Virus record (IMG/VR): IMGVR_UViG_3300042549_003496
Coordinates: 1 to 45,859 of that record
DNA from: a virus
Length of the DNA stretch: 45,859 nt
Direction: 5' to 3' (one strand)
The notes beneath the pieces were generated by a model. The model saw only the letters and a list, made by a program, of their open reading frames with translations. It had not been told where the DNA came from and searched no databases. The position numbers were made by a program, and so were the translations under genes. Below are positions 24,101-33,339 of the stretch, piece by piece. Position 1 is the first letter of the stretch; every line of letters starts with the position of its first letter.

Positions 24101-27100
24101 AAGGATGCCAACCACAGACGAGTTGACATCAGTGCGTTGCAGGGTGCGTCTCTCCTTGCTCATGCTAGACAGTACGGATACGAAGACAGACTGAATGTTT
24201 CTGATGACGGTCAGACTGTTACCATTAAGCCTGACGAACAGTACAACAAGGAGATGGCGACAAAAGGTAATGCCTTGGTCCTTGAACTTGCAGAAATGGC
24301 TGACCGAAATGCGGCTGACGCTAACGGCCTAGACTTCTATGTCACAGATAAGGAACCTGCTCCGTATGACGGAATCAGAACTCACGATGACGGAACCCTT
24401 GACTCCATTGCTGGACGAAACGCCAATGCCGCTGGCAATGCTGGAGGTTTCCTTTTCCAGAGCCCCGACTTCCAAGACATGGGCGTTGGTCTTGATGACA
24501 TTGTTGCAAACCAAATAGCCAAAGCAAAGCGTGATGGTCTATACGGAAATCGTACCTCTAACTTCTTTGGTGCTAGAGGCCGTCCTAGAACTACCCCTTC
24601 TGGTAAGTTGGGGGTCCAGATGCGTGAAGCCATGCAGAATGGTCACACGCTTATATTCAGAGGCATCCCTACAGAAGCCGCTTTTAAGATTATCGAGAAG
24701 CACATTCCCAAGCATGTCGCCCAGAATGTCAGAAGACTTGCTCCTATCATTGTTGACGGAGGCATCTCTCAGCCCAATGTACTTAAGGCTTACTACCACG
24801 GCTTCGAGCATCACGACATTGATGGCACCAAGTTGACGAGAGGTAAGCATCACTTTGAGCCGAGACTTCTGAGTTTCGTGCCTTATGACATGGAGTTCAG
24901 AATCACTCTCAAGAATGGCAAGCATCCTGAGAAGCCTTACACCAAGGAACACTTTACATTCAATGTGAACGGTGCGGATGTTGACGCTCTGAATCGCCGC
25001 ATGCATAAGATTTGGAACAACAGCCCTGAACTCCAGAAGCAGTATGACCATATCCAGCAGTTCATGGAGCATGTTTTTGAAACTGTTGACCATTACAGCG
25101 GCACTGGAACGATACCTGCAACCAAGTTCTTTGGCGATACGGCTGAAGCAAGAACTCGCAGAAAGTATGTTTGTGCGGCTATTGGTGCAGTTCCTAACAA
25201 GGAGGTTAAAGGCAAGTACTCTGTTCCCAGCGTTGAATGGCATGATGCACAATTCAGAGATAGAGGAGCAGAGCAGGATAGTGTCTGGGGCAAGTTCTCC
25301 CTAGCCAACCTTTCCAGTGTTGAGGCTCATTCAGGCGAGCGTATGCGTATGCGTCTTAATGAAAAGACCTACCGCAGAGCAATGGTTCCTACGCCTGTCT
25401 CTGATACTGCCAGAGAAAGAAGCGGTGCCAGCATGTTCAGAGAGCGTGATGGCTCCGAGCGTATGTATCAGGCTCCTGACTATGAAGGCAGAGATGACTA
25501 CTGGCGTGGGCAGACACAGAAAGACCCGTTTGTTAGCCTAGACGAAAGCGGCCTTAAGATTAGAAAGGCTTCAGCCATAATTGACGGAGAGGCCAGATTC
25601 TTGCCTCAAGAACAGGGAGCAATAACTTGGTCTCAGATAGGTCATGGATGGGGCTTCACTGATACAATTACTGGAAATGAAATGCCTAGCGAAAGACCCT
25701 CAAATAAAAAGCAGGGTCTTTGGTACGCTTCCGCCGACTCCTTTAACGAGCCTGCTGGTAAGGTGATTAAGGGTGATGTTGAGAACTACGATACACATGA
25801 AGACTGGTTTAGCGAACTGATTAAGTCCAGAAAGTATACACCGTATTCGTTTAAGGGAAGAATTGACCTTCCGCTTTACAGAAACGGAGAACTTATTCAT
25901 AGGGGCAGAATGAGCATTGCTGACAATGTTGAGGGTGGTGTTGGAGAAGACGCTTACCACAGAAACATCAACATCAATGATGTTAAGAAGATGAAGGAAA
26001 AGGTAGCCAGTCAATACGGCATTAAGGTCGAGGACATTGATGCCTATTATTTTGGCAGAAAGGATGATGTTAGAAACCAGTTTGGTTACAGCAACAAGGA
26101 CAGGCTTCCTATCATGTTCCAGAATCCTGAGGATGGAATGATGCATCCTGACGATGAGATTCCTGTCGCTATGAACGACATCAGAACTCACCATAGGCTT
26201 ACATCTTCTGACGAATTTAAGGGCGAAAAAGCCAAGCGTGATATTAACAATACATCCGCACTTCTTAAGAAACTTGACGGAATGGTTGAGTTTCAGCAGA
26301 AGCGTAAGAACGAAGTGTTTTTCCAGCCCGCTGAAACATATGGTGCCAAGAATCAGGCCGAGGCTGAATTCCTTAAGAGCAATTACAAGTGGGCTATTGA
26401 GCAGGGAGATGTTTATCTTTCCGAGGCACTTATAAGGTTTGAAAGATTCCTTGAGCGTAACTCTGGAAAGACAGTAACAAATGTTCGGTATTCCCTAGAT
26501 GAGTTCATGGCGGCTGGCGGAAGCATGGACCAGTACAACACAAGATTTAAGACTGGAGAACCTGTAATGGTTGTTGGTACACACGGAACTCCAAGCATAG
26601 AGTTGCTTAGAACCAGAACATACTCTACCGAAAAACTTGGTGGAAATACTAGTGCTGAATCGGCTGGAAGAGGTACATTCCATTCTGGCAGACAATCAAC
26701 ATCTCATACATATGGTCTAGACCCAGTTAAGGAAAAGAACGACTTACTGATGGCTCTTGCTGGCGTTCCTATGGCTGAGTTCTTTGACCCAACATTTAAG
26801 GAATATTGGCCCAAGGATAGAGATGGTAGAATGAGATTGGTTCTTAATTCTATACAGGCTATAAAATCTACTCCAGAAACAAATATTTTAAAGCAAAAAG
26901 CATACGATTTGGTCAAGAAGATGTTCTTGGATGTTGAGAGAGTTGGCTCTGTTACTGAAAAATGGAGCAACGCTTTGACCAACAACCTTGAACGAAATAG
27001 ATACTTCTTTGATTATCTTGAAAAGACATTCCCCAGATACGATGAGGTAGTGCTTCAAAATCTTCAGGGCGAATATAAGACAAAGATTCAATCTAATGTT

Positions 27101-30100
27101 AGCAGAGCCATTGTGGCTCTTAAACAACAAACTCAAAACAAGCCAATTAAGCAGGTAGCGGCACAGTTGCAAACAATGATTGAAGTTAACGACATACCCA
27201 AGGATGTTGGCAGAAAACTCCAAGTTGAAGTGAACAAGGAAATTGAAAGACAGGCTCAAGGGTTTGACTTGGAAACCCTACAAGAGGAATACCGCATGAG
27301 CATGCAAGACCAACTGGAACTTACAAACAAAATCAAAGACAGTAAGAGCAAGATTAGGGCTTTATTTGAAGACACATTTAAGCAGATGCAACTGTCTAGC
27401 ACTAGACAGATGAGAACTATTGTTGGTTTTGCCAATCCTCTTGTTTATGACTTTAAGGGGGAAATGTACAGAGAGCAAACTTATGCTTCTATAATGAAGC
27501 AAGCGAAGGAGGCTGGTCACGATGGCGTTATACTGTTGAACACATTTGACGGAGGCATTATAGTTGATAACATATATGCAACATTGAGAGGAACAGAGCA
27601 GACGCACCTTGCAAATATTGATACGACCATAAGCGGAGAGTCTGTTCCTCGTAATTCTGGTATCAAGGAAGGTTCTACCTTCTTCCAGTCTCCAGATGAT
27701 GTGTTGCCTGTTGGTGCATTTGGACCTAACAATCCCCATACGGTTGAAATTTCCAGAGGACTAAAATCTAAACTTGGAATGACAACTGGCGATGGCAGGT
27801 TTATCTTGAAGTTGAATAAGGACAAGTCTTTCAAGATTGGTATGGCTTATGATGAAATGAAGCATGAGCCCGAGAACCCTAAGGTCAGAGCGGCGTTTAA
27901 GGCTTTTGCCGATGAGACGCTTGAGCAATATAATGCTATCATCGAGGCTGGGTATAAGCCTGAAATGCACTACTCCAGCGAAGAGCCCTACGGCTCCAGC
28001 AGAGAGGTTATAAAGGCTATCAGAGAGACCAAGAGCCTCAAAGTTCTTGCAACTGATTTCAATTACGGGGACAGAAAGGTTACGCCTGAAGACATCAAGA
28101 CCAATAATCTTTTGGCGATGTCTGGCTTTAAGGATGTCAATGGCAAGGAGATGCGTATTAACGACATCTTTAGATTTGTACATGACTTCTTTGGTCACAG
28201 CGAAAGAGGAAACTCCTTTGGAGAACTCGGAGAAGAAAACGCATGGGATGTTCACGCTAGAATGTATAGCCCTCTTGCAAGACGGGCCATGACATCTGGA
28301 ACCAGAGGCCAGAACTCTTGGGTCAATTTTGTTTACGAACCCAACATCCAACTGAACAAGCAACGGGCTATTGTCAGAAAACTCCGTGAGGCTGGTCAAA
28401 AGGAACAGGCAGATGCTCTTGCGGCTACTCTTGGTCAGACCAGATTTGCCGACCAAAAGATTGGTCTCCTTCCTGAATGGGCATCTAAGTTGGATGAAGA
28501 GATGAGCCCAATGGAAAAGCAGATTTACGGTCAGCACATTACCTCTGATGGTAAGTTTGGTCTTTACCAGAACCCAGAAACTGGTGCCGAAAGCATTGGC
28601 ATGCCTACCCCTGAGCAGTTTGTCGAGTGGGCAAAGGCGGCTAGAGCCTCCACGCCGTGGGGTTCTTCGGTGGAAGTTAAGGATGTCAATGGCTACAACG
28701 GATACGAATTATATGCGGCTGGAGATGGCAGAGCGGTTCTTTCTATCTCTCCCGATGGCGAACTTGGAAGCGTTGTAAAGGGCAAGCATGGCAACTCGCA
28801 CGATGTGGATGCCCTTGTTCGCATGGCTCTTGCCACTGGCAAGGTAAAGTGGCTTAACGCCTTTGACACAAGACTGCCCGATATGTATCAGGCTTACGGC
28901 TTCGAGGCTGTTGCTAGATTGCCGTTTGTCGATGACTTCAGACCCTTTGACTGGGACTACGAACAGTATAGCAAGTTCAACAATGGTCGTCCAGATGTTG
29001 TTTTCATGGCCTATGTTGGAGACAAGGCTAGACCCTATCAGGAAATTAAGAATCTGATTCCTACGGTTGCTGAATATGATGATGCGGTAGCAATGACCAA
29101 GCAAAGAAACAAGGCCAGCGGTGGAGCCCTGTTCCAGAATCCTGACGACATCAGCCTTGATACAATTGACTTTAGCATCTTTGACGAAAAAACACAGAAG
29201 GATGTTGATTATATGCGTAGAATCTTGGACTACGCTAACCATGTTAGAGAAATTGACGCTCAGGTTAAGGCTGGAAACTTACAGCCGCACCAAAAGTCTG
29301 TAATGCTTACCAAGTGGTTTGACAAGCATTTTAATGAAACTAGAGTTAGAGAGTCTGCGTATTCTTGGGGTGAATGGTACGATGCAGAAAGTAAGCAGAA
29401 GATTAAGATTGCTGATTTTACACAACAACATCTTGACAATAAGGTTCGTGCAAGAATCAAGGATGAGGTTATTAAACTTCGCAGGTTTACAAACGATGAG
29501 CCTGCTAATATTGGCAAGGTTAAAAGCCTTCAGAAGACAAGACAAAGACTTCTCTTTAGCGAAAAATCTAAGGGTCGTACTTGGTTTGAAAGTCTATCTA
29601 CAAAGGAACAACAGGCTCTTCTGAATGTATTTGAAAGAGAGCAAGAAAGAAGACAGGGAGTTGAACAGAAAGAACTCGAATCTATGCAGGCTGTTGAAAT
29701 AGATACTACAAGTGAATTTATCCCTGAGTCTGAAGGTTCTAGAAAAATGATTAAGAATCCCTACCTTGATATGACTCAGGAGGAAGCAATGAAAGCCAAG
29801 TTCCCTAAGTTGACAAAGGAACAGGCTATCGCTGAAGCCGCAATTAGAGCAAAGTTGATAAATGATGAAATTTACATCATGGGCATTACGGATAAGCCTA
29901 TAAACTGGGAAGTTGAAGACATTGATGTAATCAAAAAGAGCCTAAAAGAGCGTTTTGCAGACAAAGAATTTTCTCTTTCTGACGATGAAATTGAATTAAT
30001 GGCTATCGAGGAACAGCAATCTCAAGTTCGTCTTAAGGAAACAACTGCGGCATATGAAAGCAAGCGTCAACCTAAGGCTGACAAAATTGTTGCACATGTT

Positions 30101-33034
30101 AATGTTACAACGGAGTTTGAAGGTCTAATCGAAGGCAAGGGTCCGTCTGTTGGTAAGTTAACCGAGATGGCTAAGAAGCATGTTTCCACTGGATGGTTTG
30201 ACGATAATGGTCCGCCTAACGATAAGTACCGTCCTCTCAGATGGACATACGATGGCAAGGAATACACTGGCACTAGAGCAAGCCTTCCTGACGGCCCCAA
30301 GGGCAAGAAAGAACTTATCAGAACCGAAGCGGTTCCTGTGTATCCTCCCGAGATGCAGGCAATAGTTGACGATGTTAACCAGAAACTACAAAGCCTCAGA
30401 GACAATCTTAACCTTGAGTATAACGACAGAGGCGTAAATGTCCTCCTTGGCTTGTTCCAGTTGTGGGGCTGGAAACTTAATAGCGACATTGGAGACATGT
30501 CATTCCAAGAGAGTTTCAATCCTGACATTGAAGGCCAAATTTTTGAGAGCAAGAAACTTGAGAACATTCTTCGTTCTAGAGGAGACCTTGTTGTTGGCAT
30601 GGAAGCCCAGTCTTCTTGGACTAGAAACCTAGACGCTCTTCCCAACTTCCTAGAAACAGTCGAAGAGGTGCTTAACTCTGCCATGCGTGGTGTTGAGTTT
30701 GTTCATCCTAAGACTGGAAAGGTTTATGACCTTAAGATTGGAGAAGGAGTCAAGGACAATTGGGCTGTTGAGTTTGCTCAGGCTCACCCTGAGTTCACGG
30801 AGTATTTGTTTTACGCAAATGCGGAAGACTATGTTCGTGACAAGATGACAACATGGAAGAGCAACTACAAGGAGAAGACATACAAGCCTACCCCTGAACA
30901 GGAACCTCTTGTTGGTGTTCTTACTAGAAAGCAGTTATTTGAAGCCGCAAAGAAAGAAGCAGAAGCAAGGTATCATGCTGAGTTTGCTCCCAACATGAAG
31001 GCTATTAACTCGTTCTTCAGGCCGCTAATTGATGGCAAGATGGACTTGGACTCTAATACCTACTCGGTTGAAAAGAACATCTTTAAGATTCTTGACGCAA
31101 AGAACTCGCTTGTGGAAAACAAGGCACAGAGACTCATAAAAGAGCAGATGCATCAAGCGGCTCGGTCTACGGCAAGAGAAATTAGAAGAAGATTTGCCGA
31201 GCATATCTTTGAACTTTCCAAGGAAGTCATCAACGATGCCGCCGAGAAAAATGAATTGGAGATTGGTGCTACCAGAAAATCTCCTGAAGTTATTCAGGCC
31301 GAAAGAATCAAGAAGAGAAGAAAGGCTCTTGATAGAGCGATTGGTATAGACGAGGCTGGCAACGACATTACTCCTGAGCCAGTTAAGCCTACGCCTGCTC
31401 CTAAGCCTATTGCTGAAACTCCTCAGGCCAAGCCTGCTCAAACTCCAGAGCCTCCCAAGGTTGCCGCTCAAGAAGTTCCTGCCGCAGTCACGGAATACAA
31501 GGTCAATCCCAAGGCGTACAAGAAGCCTATTGGTCCTGAACTTCCGCCTCCTGCGTCTGGTCAGACCCAGTATAAGAAGCCTATTGGTCCCGAACAGCCT
31601 AAGCCTGTTGCTAGTGAGAAGTTTGAGAATGTCTTCCGTGAAAGAGCCGACAAGAAGAACTTCTTCTATCTTAAAGACAAGTCTGGAATGGTTGTTAAGG
31701 AGTCCGATGGTTCCTATAGCCTTTACAGAGGATTTGAACCTCTCCAGCAGAACAAACTGTGGCAATATAGCAATGCCGATGAGTTGATGGCTGGTTATAA
31801 GCAGAAACTCTCTACTGGATTGAATGCCGAAGTAACCACAGGAACTAATAAGCCTAAGGTTACGGCTCAAACAGCACTTAATGTTGCTATCCTAAAGGAA
31901 AAGCAAGTTGAAGAAAACATTGTTAAGACACCTGCCCAAGTTGCCACAGCCGAAGTTGTAGTAAGAGATGCTGGCCTAGTTGCCTCCGTCGCCTCCGTCA
32001 ATCAGGATGCCGTTGCCACTGTGCTTGCGATTAAGGATAACCTTACTCTGGTTAATGTCGGCAAGGAGAAGAACAGAACAATCGTGTCTTCTGACAGAAG
32101 ATACATCGTCAACAGAAAGGGCAACGCATTCGAGGTTGCTCTTCAGCCGCATATTAGTCCTTACCATGGTCAGCCTGTTGAAGGCAGAACTGTTGCTATA
32201 GTTACTTCTCTTGAGCATGCCCAGTTGGCAATCAGAGACCACGACTTCCTCGTCAGAAGATTGACCGAAATGGAGGGAATCAATACATCCCAGAGCCTTC
32301 AGGCTACCGCTCCGCCTATGAATCCGATTCAGATTCAGCAGACGGTTCAGGCTGTCGTTGCTCAGGCACAGCAGAATCCCGCACCCAAGGTTACTAAGCC
32401 TCAGGTTGTGGCTGAAACGCATTCGTCTTATGCCGATGCCGTCATGGCCTTGGTCAAGATGAAGGTTAGTCACGCCGATGCTAAGCGTATTGTGAAGGAA
32501 TTTATCGACCAGAAAGGCATGCAAGTTACCCTTGCCGAAATTCTTACTGGAGGTCTCACCAAGTTGCAGGAAATCTCTGCGGCTATAGCAGAAGCGAATA
32601 CGAGATTTGCGGCGGCTCTTCAGGCCACCCAAACGCAGGCCAACCCCCTTGATGGTGCTAATGTGACAATCATGCCGTCCATTGGTGCGGTTGAAGCGGT
32701 TGCAGGCCAGCCCATCGGAAGACTTCCCAGCATTGGACTTAACGGAAACTCTGACATTACAGCATTCCCCAAGCCTAATATCTGGAGACCTTCCCTTGAC
32801 CAGTTGCAGGCATTCAATACGCTCTGTCAATTCAAGCAGTCCACCAGCAGGTTTGCAATTGGCAATGGTAGCCTGCAAAACGGCAAGACATATACAAACT
32901 CTCTTGGTGACATGATTGTCCAGAGCGGATACGGTAAGTACCGAGTGTTTGCCGCAGGGTCTATTCTTATCGGAATCGTGCAAAGCGAACAGGAGGCCGT
33001 TGACATGCTTGTCAGACGGAGATTCAAGCGATGA
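21110..33034 (+). CDS. Giant multidomain ejection/polyvalent protein (3,974 aa)
   Basis: A single uninterrupted frame taking a quarter of the genome. Residues 110-510 contain Gly/Ala-rich hydrophobic stretches that could cross membranes (KLALGTGISLATGNPLLGFG; GGVIGGIAGGEEGAAGGIG). A Pro-rich linker lies near 740-790. About 1815-2165 resembles the ART-PolyVal ADP-ribosyltransferase-like domain (GTHGTP near 1824, NPLVYDFKGEMY near 2109, AGHDGVILLNTFDGG near 2136). About 2200-2480 holds an uncharacterised domain with VHDFFGHSERG and GEENAWDVHARMYSPLARR. About 2500-2640 looks GNAT-like (FDTRLPDMYQAYGFEAVARL). The motif F/L-F/Y-Q-x-P recurs at domain boundaries. A repeated YKKPIGPE linker lies near 3465-3500. 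It is probably injected with DNA, acting in the envelope or cytoplasm. No transglycosylase signature was recognised. Confidence 0.8.
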   Translation: MPQAEDSSYEEVAPQTENSGGAKINTGEYASAASVSNVPSRTSKAQRGPMSEESFRAALLKPLSGEEVAVKMSELNKNEIEINSSTISLEEFQVYDEWRKKQHFNFMGAVGDGVIQTVKDVGGGLISAATDWKKLALGTGISLATGNPLLGFGIAYGSSLAEGFARGTRDLGGLAVMAANHPDSPIYRMFVNPSNDVNQSYEDFLTLARWNARSEQILNGKANAFMPERETYEKLFGKAFGGQIDDFIGVNRELATASSYILDPTLFLTMGGSSAGKAGAKAIADATAAAALKTGNAGSAVATAVAARASRNAVKSRFLESVGLNMSKFSDAITKPMEAGYNKVEQMLSNAIGGPVNIRGKSARTTRPAVGHAPTSLTHAVIGSIGAYSLFSIPYAIPIASVYAGLKGIGIVGEKLAAHGGMKVGAAAGDAIGKRLANSGALSIYMKDVSKTMLHGSLYGGVIGGIAGGEEGAAGGIGTGIALGAIGHNAALLEGTVSGKFAKISTMKEWEAHHKDLKDANHILKSQRMNEFIKDIQRDHGEDAGLRLMSQMLTLEKSENTAVTYMTYEDIVKLLHTDTKFFTVDPATGKKTYNANGIEFEKAITAKEAGGQGWNGMFVKHDAEGKEHAHGFHMFTDGESKQTHVIINIDNYRMLKDDMGNLVKRKKMGFLRDENGNLITHQVTEEFETSRTVMETIDIPRFETIETKVEGERTNVNVFPAEIAKGTSETTQYGIPLKGRLAREVAQPKVSQPMIGPMPPVSKFEGRRVVDKLPYPKKETVTGTRPVTKPLVGEVMAPIAIRSETAPLGELYHAMNYIQRKAGYGQDIVSNVKNWLTGKVESGGAFVDRAATVKFMNQAYDKLVGVRRNTQTALDWKQAIDGYEKTGEITPEVSSAFDVFAEELGEAMFLGWESGKPFDYILRGGDLGFVRNLVEGIKDEFAKRSLTTATNYGADVNTKESFLAWFKKNKDGGKFRFDKGMEQAFTDLVRVYSQEGMKDANHRRVDISALQGASLLAHARQYGYEDRLNVSDDGQTVTIKPDEQYNKEMATKGNALVLELAEMADRNAADANGLDFYVTDKEPAPYDGIRTHDDGTLDSIAGRNANAAGNAGGFLFQSPDFQDMGVGLDDIVANQIAKAKRDGLYGNRTSNFFGARGRPRTTPSGKLGVQMREAMQNGHTLIFRGIPTEAAFKIIEKHIPKHVAQNVRRLAPIIVDGGISQPNVLKAYYHGFEHHDIDGTKLTRGKHHFEPRLLSFVPYDMEFRITLKNGKHPEKPYTKEHFTFNVNGADVDALNRRMHKIWNNSPELQKQYDHIQQFMEHVFETVDHYSGTGTIPATKFFGDTAEARTRRKYVCAAIGAVPNKEVKGKYSVPSVEWHDAQFRDRGAEQDSVWGKFSLANLSSVEAHSGERMRMRLNEKTYRRAMVPTPVSDTARERSGASMFRERDGSERMYQAPDYEGRDDYWRGQTQKDPFVSLDESGLKIRKASAIIDGEARFLPQEQGAITWSQIGHGWGFTDTITGNEMPSERPSNKKQGLWYASADSFNEPAGKVIKGDVENYDTHEDWFSELIKSRKYTPYSFKGRIDLPLYRNGELIHRGRMSIADNVEGGVGEDAYHRNININDVKKMKEKVASQYGIKVEDIDAYYFGRKDDVRNQFGYSNKDRLPIMFQNPEDGMMHPDDEIPVAMNDIRTHHRLTSSDEFKGEKAKRDINNTSALLKKLDGMVEFQQKRKNEVFFQPAETYGAKNQAEAEFLKSNYKWAIEQGDVYLSEALIRFERFLERNSGKTVTNVRYSLDEFMAAGGSMDQYNTRFKTGEPVMVVGTHGTPSIELLRTRTYSTEKLGGNTSAESAGRGTFHSGRQSTSHTYGLDPVKEKNDLLMALAGVPMAEFFDPTFKEYWPKDRDGRMRLVLNSIQAIKSTPETNILKQKAYDLVKKMFLDVERVGSVTEKWSNALTNNLERNRYFFDYLEKTFPRYDEVVLQNLQGEYKTKIQSNVSRAIVALKQQTQNKPIKQVAAQLQTMIEVNDIPKDVGRKLQVEVNKEIERQAQGFDLETLQEEYRMSMQDQLELTNKIKDSKSKIRALFEDTFKQMQLSSTRQMRTIVGFANPLVYDFKGEMYREQTYASIMKQAKEAGHDGVILLNTFDGGIIVDNIYATLRGTEQTHLANIDTTISGESVPRNSGIKEGSTFFQSPDDVLPVGAFGPNNPHTVEISRGLKSKLGMTTGDGRFILKLNKDKSFKIGMAYDEMKHEPENPKVRAAFKAFADETLEQYNAIIEAGYKPEMHYSSEEPYGSSREVIKAIRETKSLKVLATDFNYGDRKVTPEDIKTNNLLAMSGFKDVNGKEMRINDIFRFVHDFFGHSERGNSFGELGEENAWDVHARMYSPLARRAMTSGTRGQNSWVNFVYEPNIQLNKQRAIVRKLREAGQKEQADALAATLGQTRFADQKIGLLPEWASKLDEEMSPMEKQIYGQHITSDGKFGLYQNPETGAESIGMPTPEQFVEWAKAARASTPWGSSVEVKDVNGYNGYELYAAGDGRAVLSISPDGELGSVVKGKHGNSHDVDALVRMALATGKVKWLNAFDTRLPDMYQAYGFEAVARLPFVDDFRPFDWDYEQYSKFNNGRPDVVFMAYVGDKARPYQEIKNLIPTVAEYDDAVAMTKQRNKASGGALFQNPDDISLDTIDFSIFDEKTQKDVDYMRRILDYANHVREIDAQVKAGNLQPHQKSVMLTKWFDKHFNETRVRESAYSWGEWYDAESKQKIKIADFTQQHLDNKVRARIKDEVIKLRRFTNDEPANIGKVKSLQKTRQRLLFSEKSKGRTWFESLSTKEQQALLNVFEREQERRQGVEQKELESMQAVEIDTTSEFIPESEGSRKMIKNPYLDMTQEEAMKAKFPKLTKEQAIAEAAIRAKLINDEIYIMGITDKPINWEVEDIDVIKKSLKERFADKEFSLSDDEIELMAIEEQQSQVRLKETTAAYESKRQPKADKIVAHVNVTTEFEGLIEGKGPSVGKLTEMAKKHVSTGWFDDNGPPNDKYRPLRWTYDGKEYTGTRASLPDGPKGKKELIRTEAVPVYPPEMQAIVDDVNQKLQSLRDNLNLEYNDRGVNVLLGLFQLWGWKLNSDIGDMSFQESFNPDIEGQIFESKKLENILRSRGDLVVGMEAQSSWTRNLDALPNFLETVEEVLNSAMRGVEFVHPKTGKVYDLKIGEGVKDNWAVEFAQAHPEFTEYLFYANAEDYVRDKMTTWKSNYKEKTYKPTPEQEPLVGVLTRKQLFEAAKKEAEARYHAEFAPNMKAINSFFRPLIDGKMDLDSNTYSVEKNIFKILDAKNSLVENKAQRLIKEQMHQAARSTAREIRRRFAEHIFELSKEVINDAAEKNELEIGATRKSPEVIQAERIKKRRKALDRAIGIDEAGNDITPEPVKPTPAPKPIAETPQAKPAQTPEPPKVAAQEVPAAVTEYKVNPKAYKKPIGPELPPPASGQTQYKKPIGPEQPKPVASEKFENVFRERADKKNFFYLKDKSGMVVKESDGSYSLYRGFEPLQQNKLWQYSNADELMAGYKQKLSTGLNAEVTTGTNKPKVTAQTALNVAILKEKQVEENIVKTPAQVATAEVVVRDAGLVASVASVNQDAVATVLAIKDNLTLVNVGKEKNRTIVSSDRRYIVNRKGNAFEVALQPHISPYHGQPVEGRTVAIVTSLEHAQLAIRDHDFLVRRLTEMEGINTSQSLQATAPPMNPIQIQQTVQAVVAQAQQNPAPKVTKPQVVAETHSSYADAVMALVKMKVSHADAKRIVKEFIDQKGMQVTLAEILTGGLTKLQEISAAIAEANTRFAAALQATQTQANPLDGANVTIMPSIGAVEAVAGQPIGRLPSIGLNGNSDITAFPKPNIWRPSLDQLQAFNTLCQFKQSTSRFAIGNGSLQNGKTYTNSLGDMIVQSGYGKYRVFAAGSILIGIVQSEQEAVDMLVRRRFKR

Positions 33035-33339
33035 GCCCTGACCCTGACTTCGGGGCGGCGGCGGCTGACTTCAAGCGTGGGGGCTGGATTGTAGCCCTTT
33101 TAGGGGCGGCGGGTATGGTGGCTAGGATGATACTCACAAACGAGGACCAGCCAGCCGTTGTGTGGGTTAAACGCATAGTTGCTGGCGGCATCGTTGGTGT
33201 TATCATGTACTTTGCCCTACACGGCACCAGCATTGACCCTTTGTATAAGTCTATCATACTGTCAACAAGCGGAGCCATTGCCCCCGAGTTGTTCGAGAAA
33301 GCCGTATACAGAAGAATAAAGGGTTTATGGAAAAAGTAA
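33031..33339 (+). CDS. Holin-like membrane protein (102 aa)
   Basis: Two clear membrane segments (WIVALLGAAGMVARMI about 19-34; IVAGGIVGVIMYFAL about 47-61) and a weaker third (YKSIILSTSGAIAPELF), with a basic C-terminus (RRIKGLWKK). This is the size and layout of small phage holins that open the inner membrane. The ATGA overlap with the giant gene and the spanin-like gene after it place it in a lysis pair. The endolysin is elsewhere, on the minus strand. Confidence 0.75.
   Translation: MSPDPDFGAAAADFKRGGWIVALLGAAGMVARMILTNEDQPAVVWVKRIVAGGIVGVIMYFALHGTSIDPLYKSIILSTSGAIAPELFEKAVYRRIKGLWKK

Noticed and set aside
24781-24800. TACTACCAC inside the giant gene as an element copy
   Set aside because: The C run and the flanking hexamers are missing; it encodes Tyr-Tyr-His in frame.
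31976-32983. A 335-codon minus-strand frame opposite the end of the giant gene
   Set aside because: Shadow of the giant protein gene with no recognisable domain.
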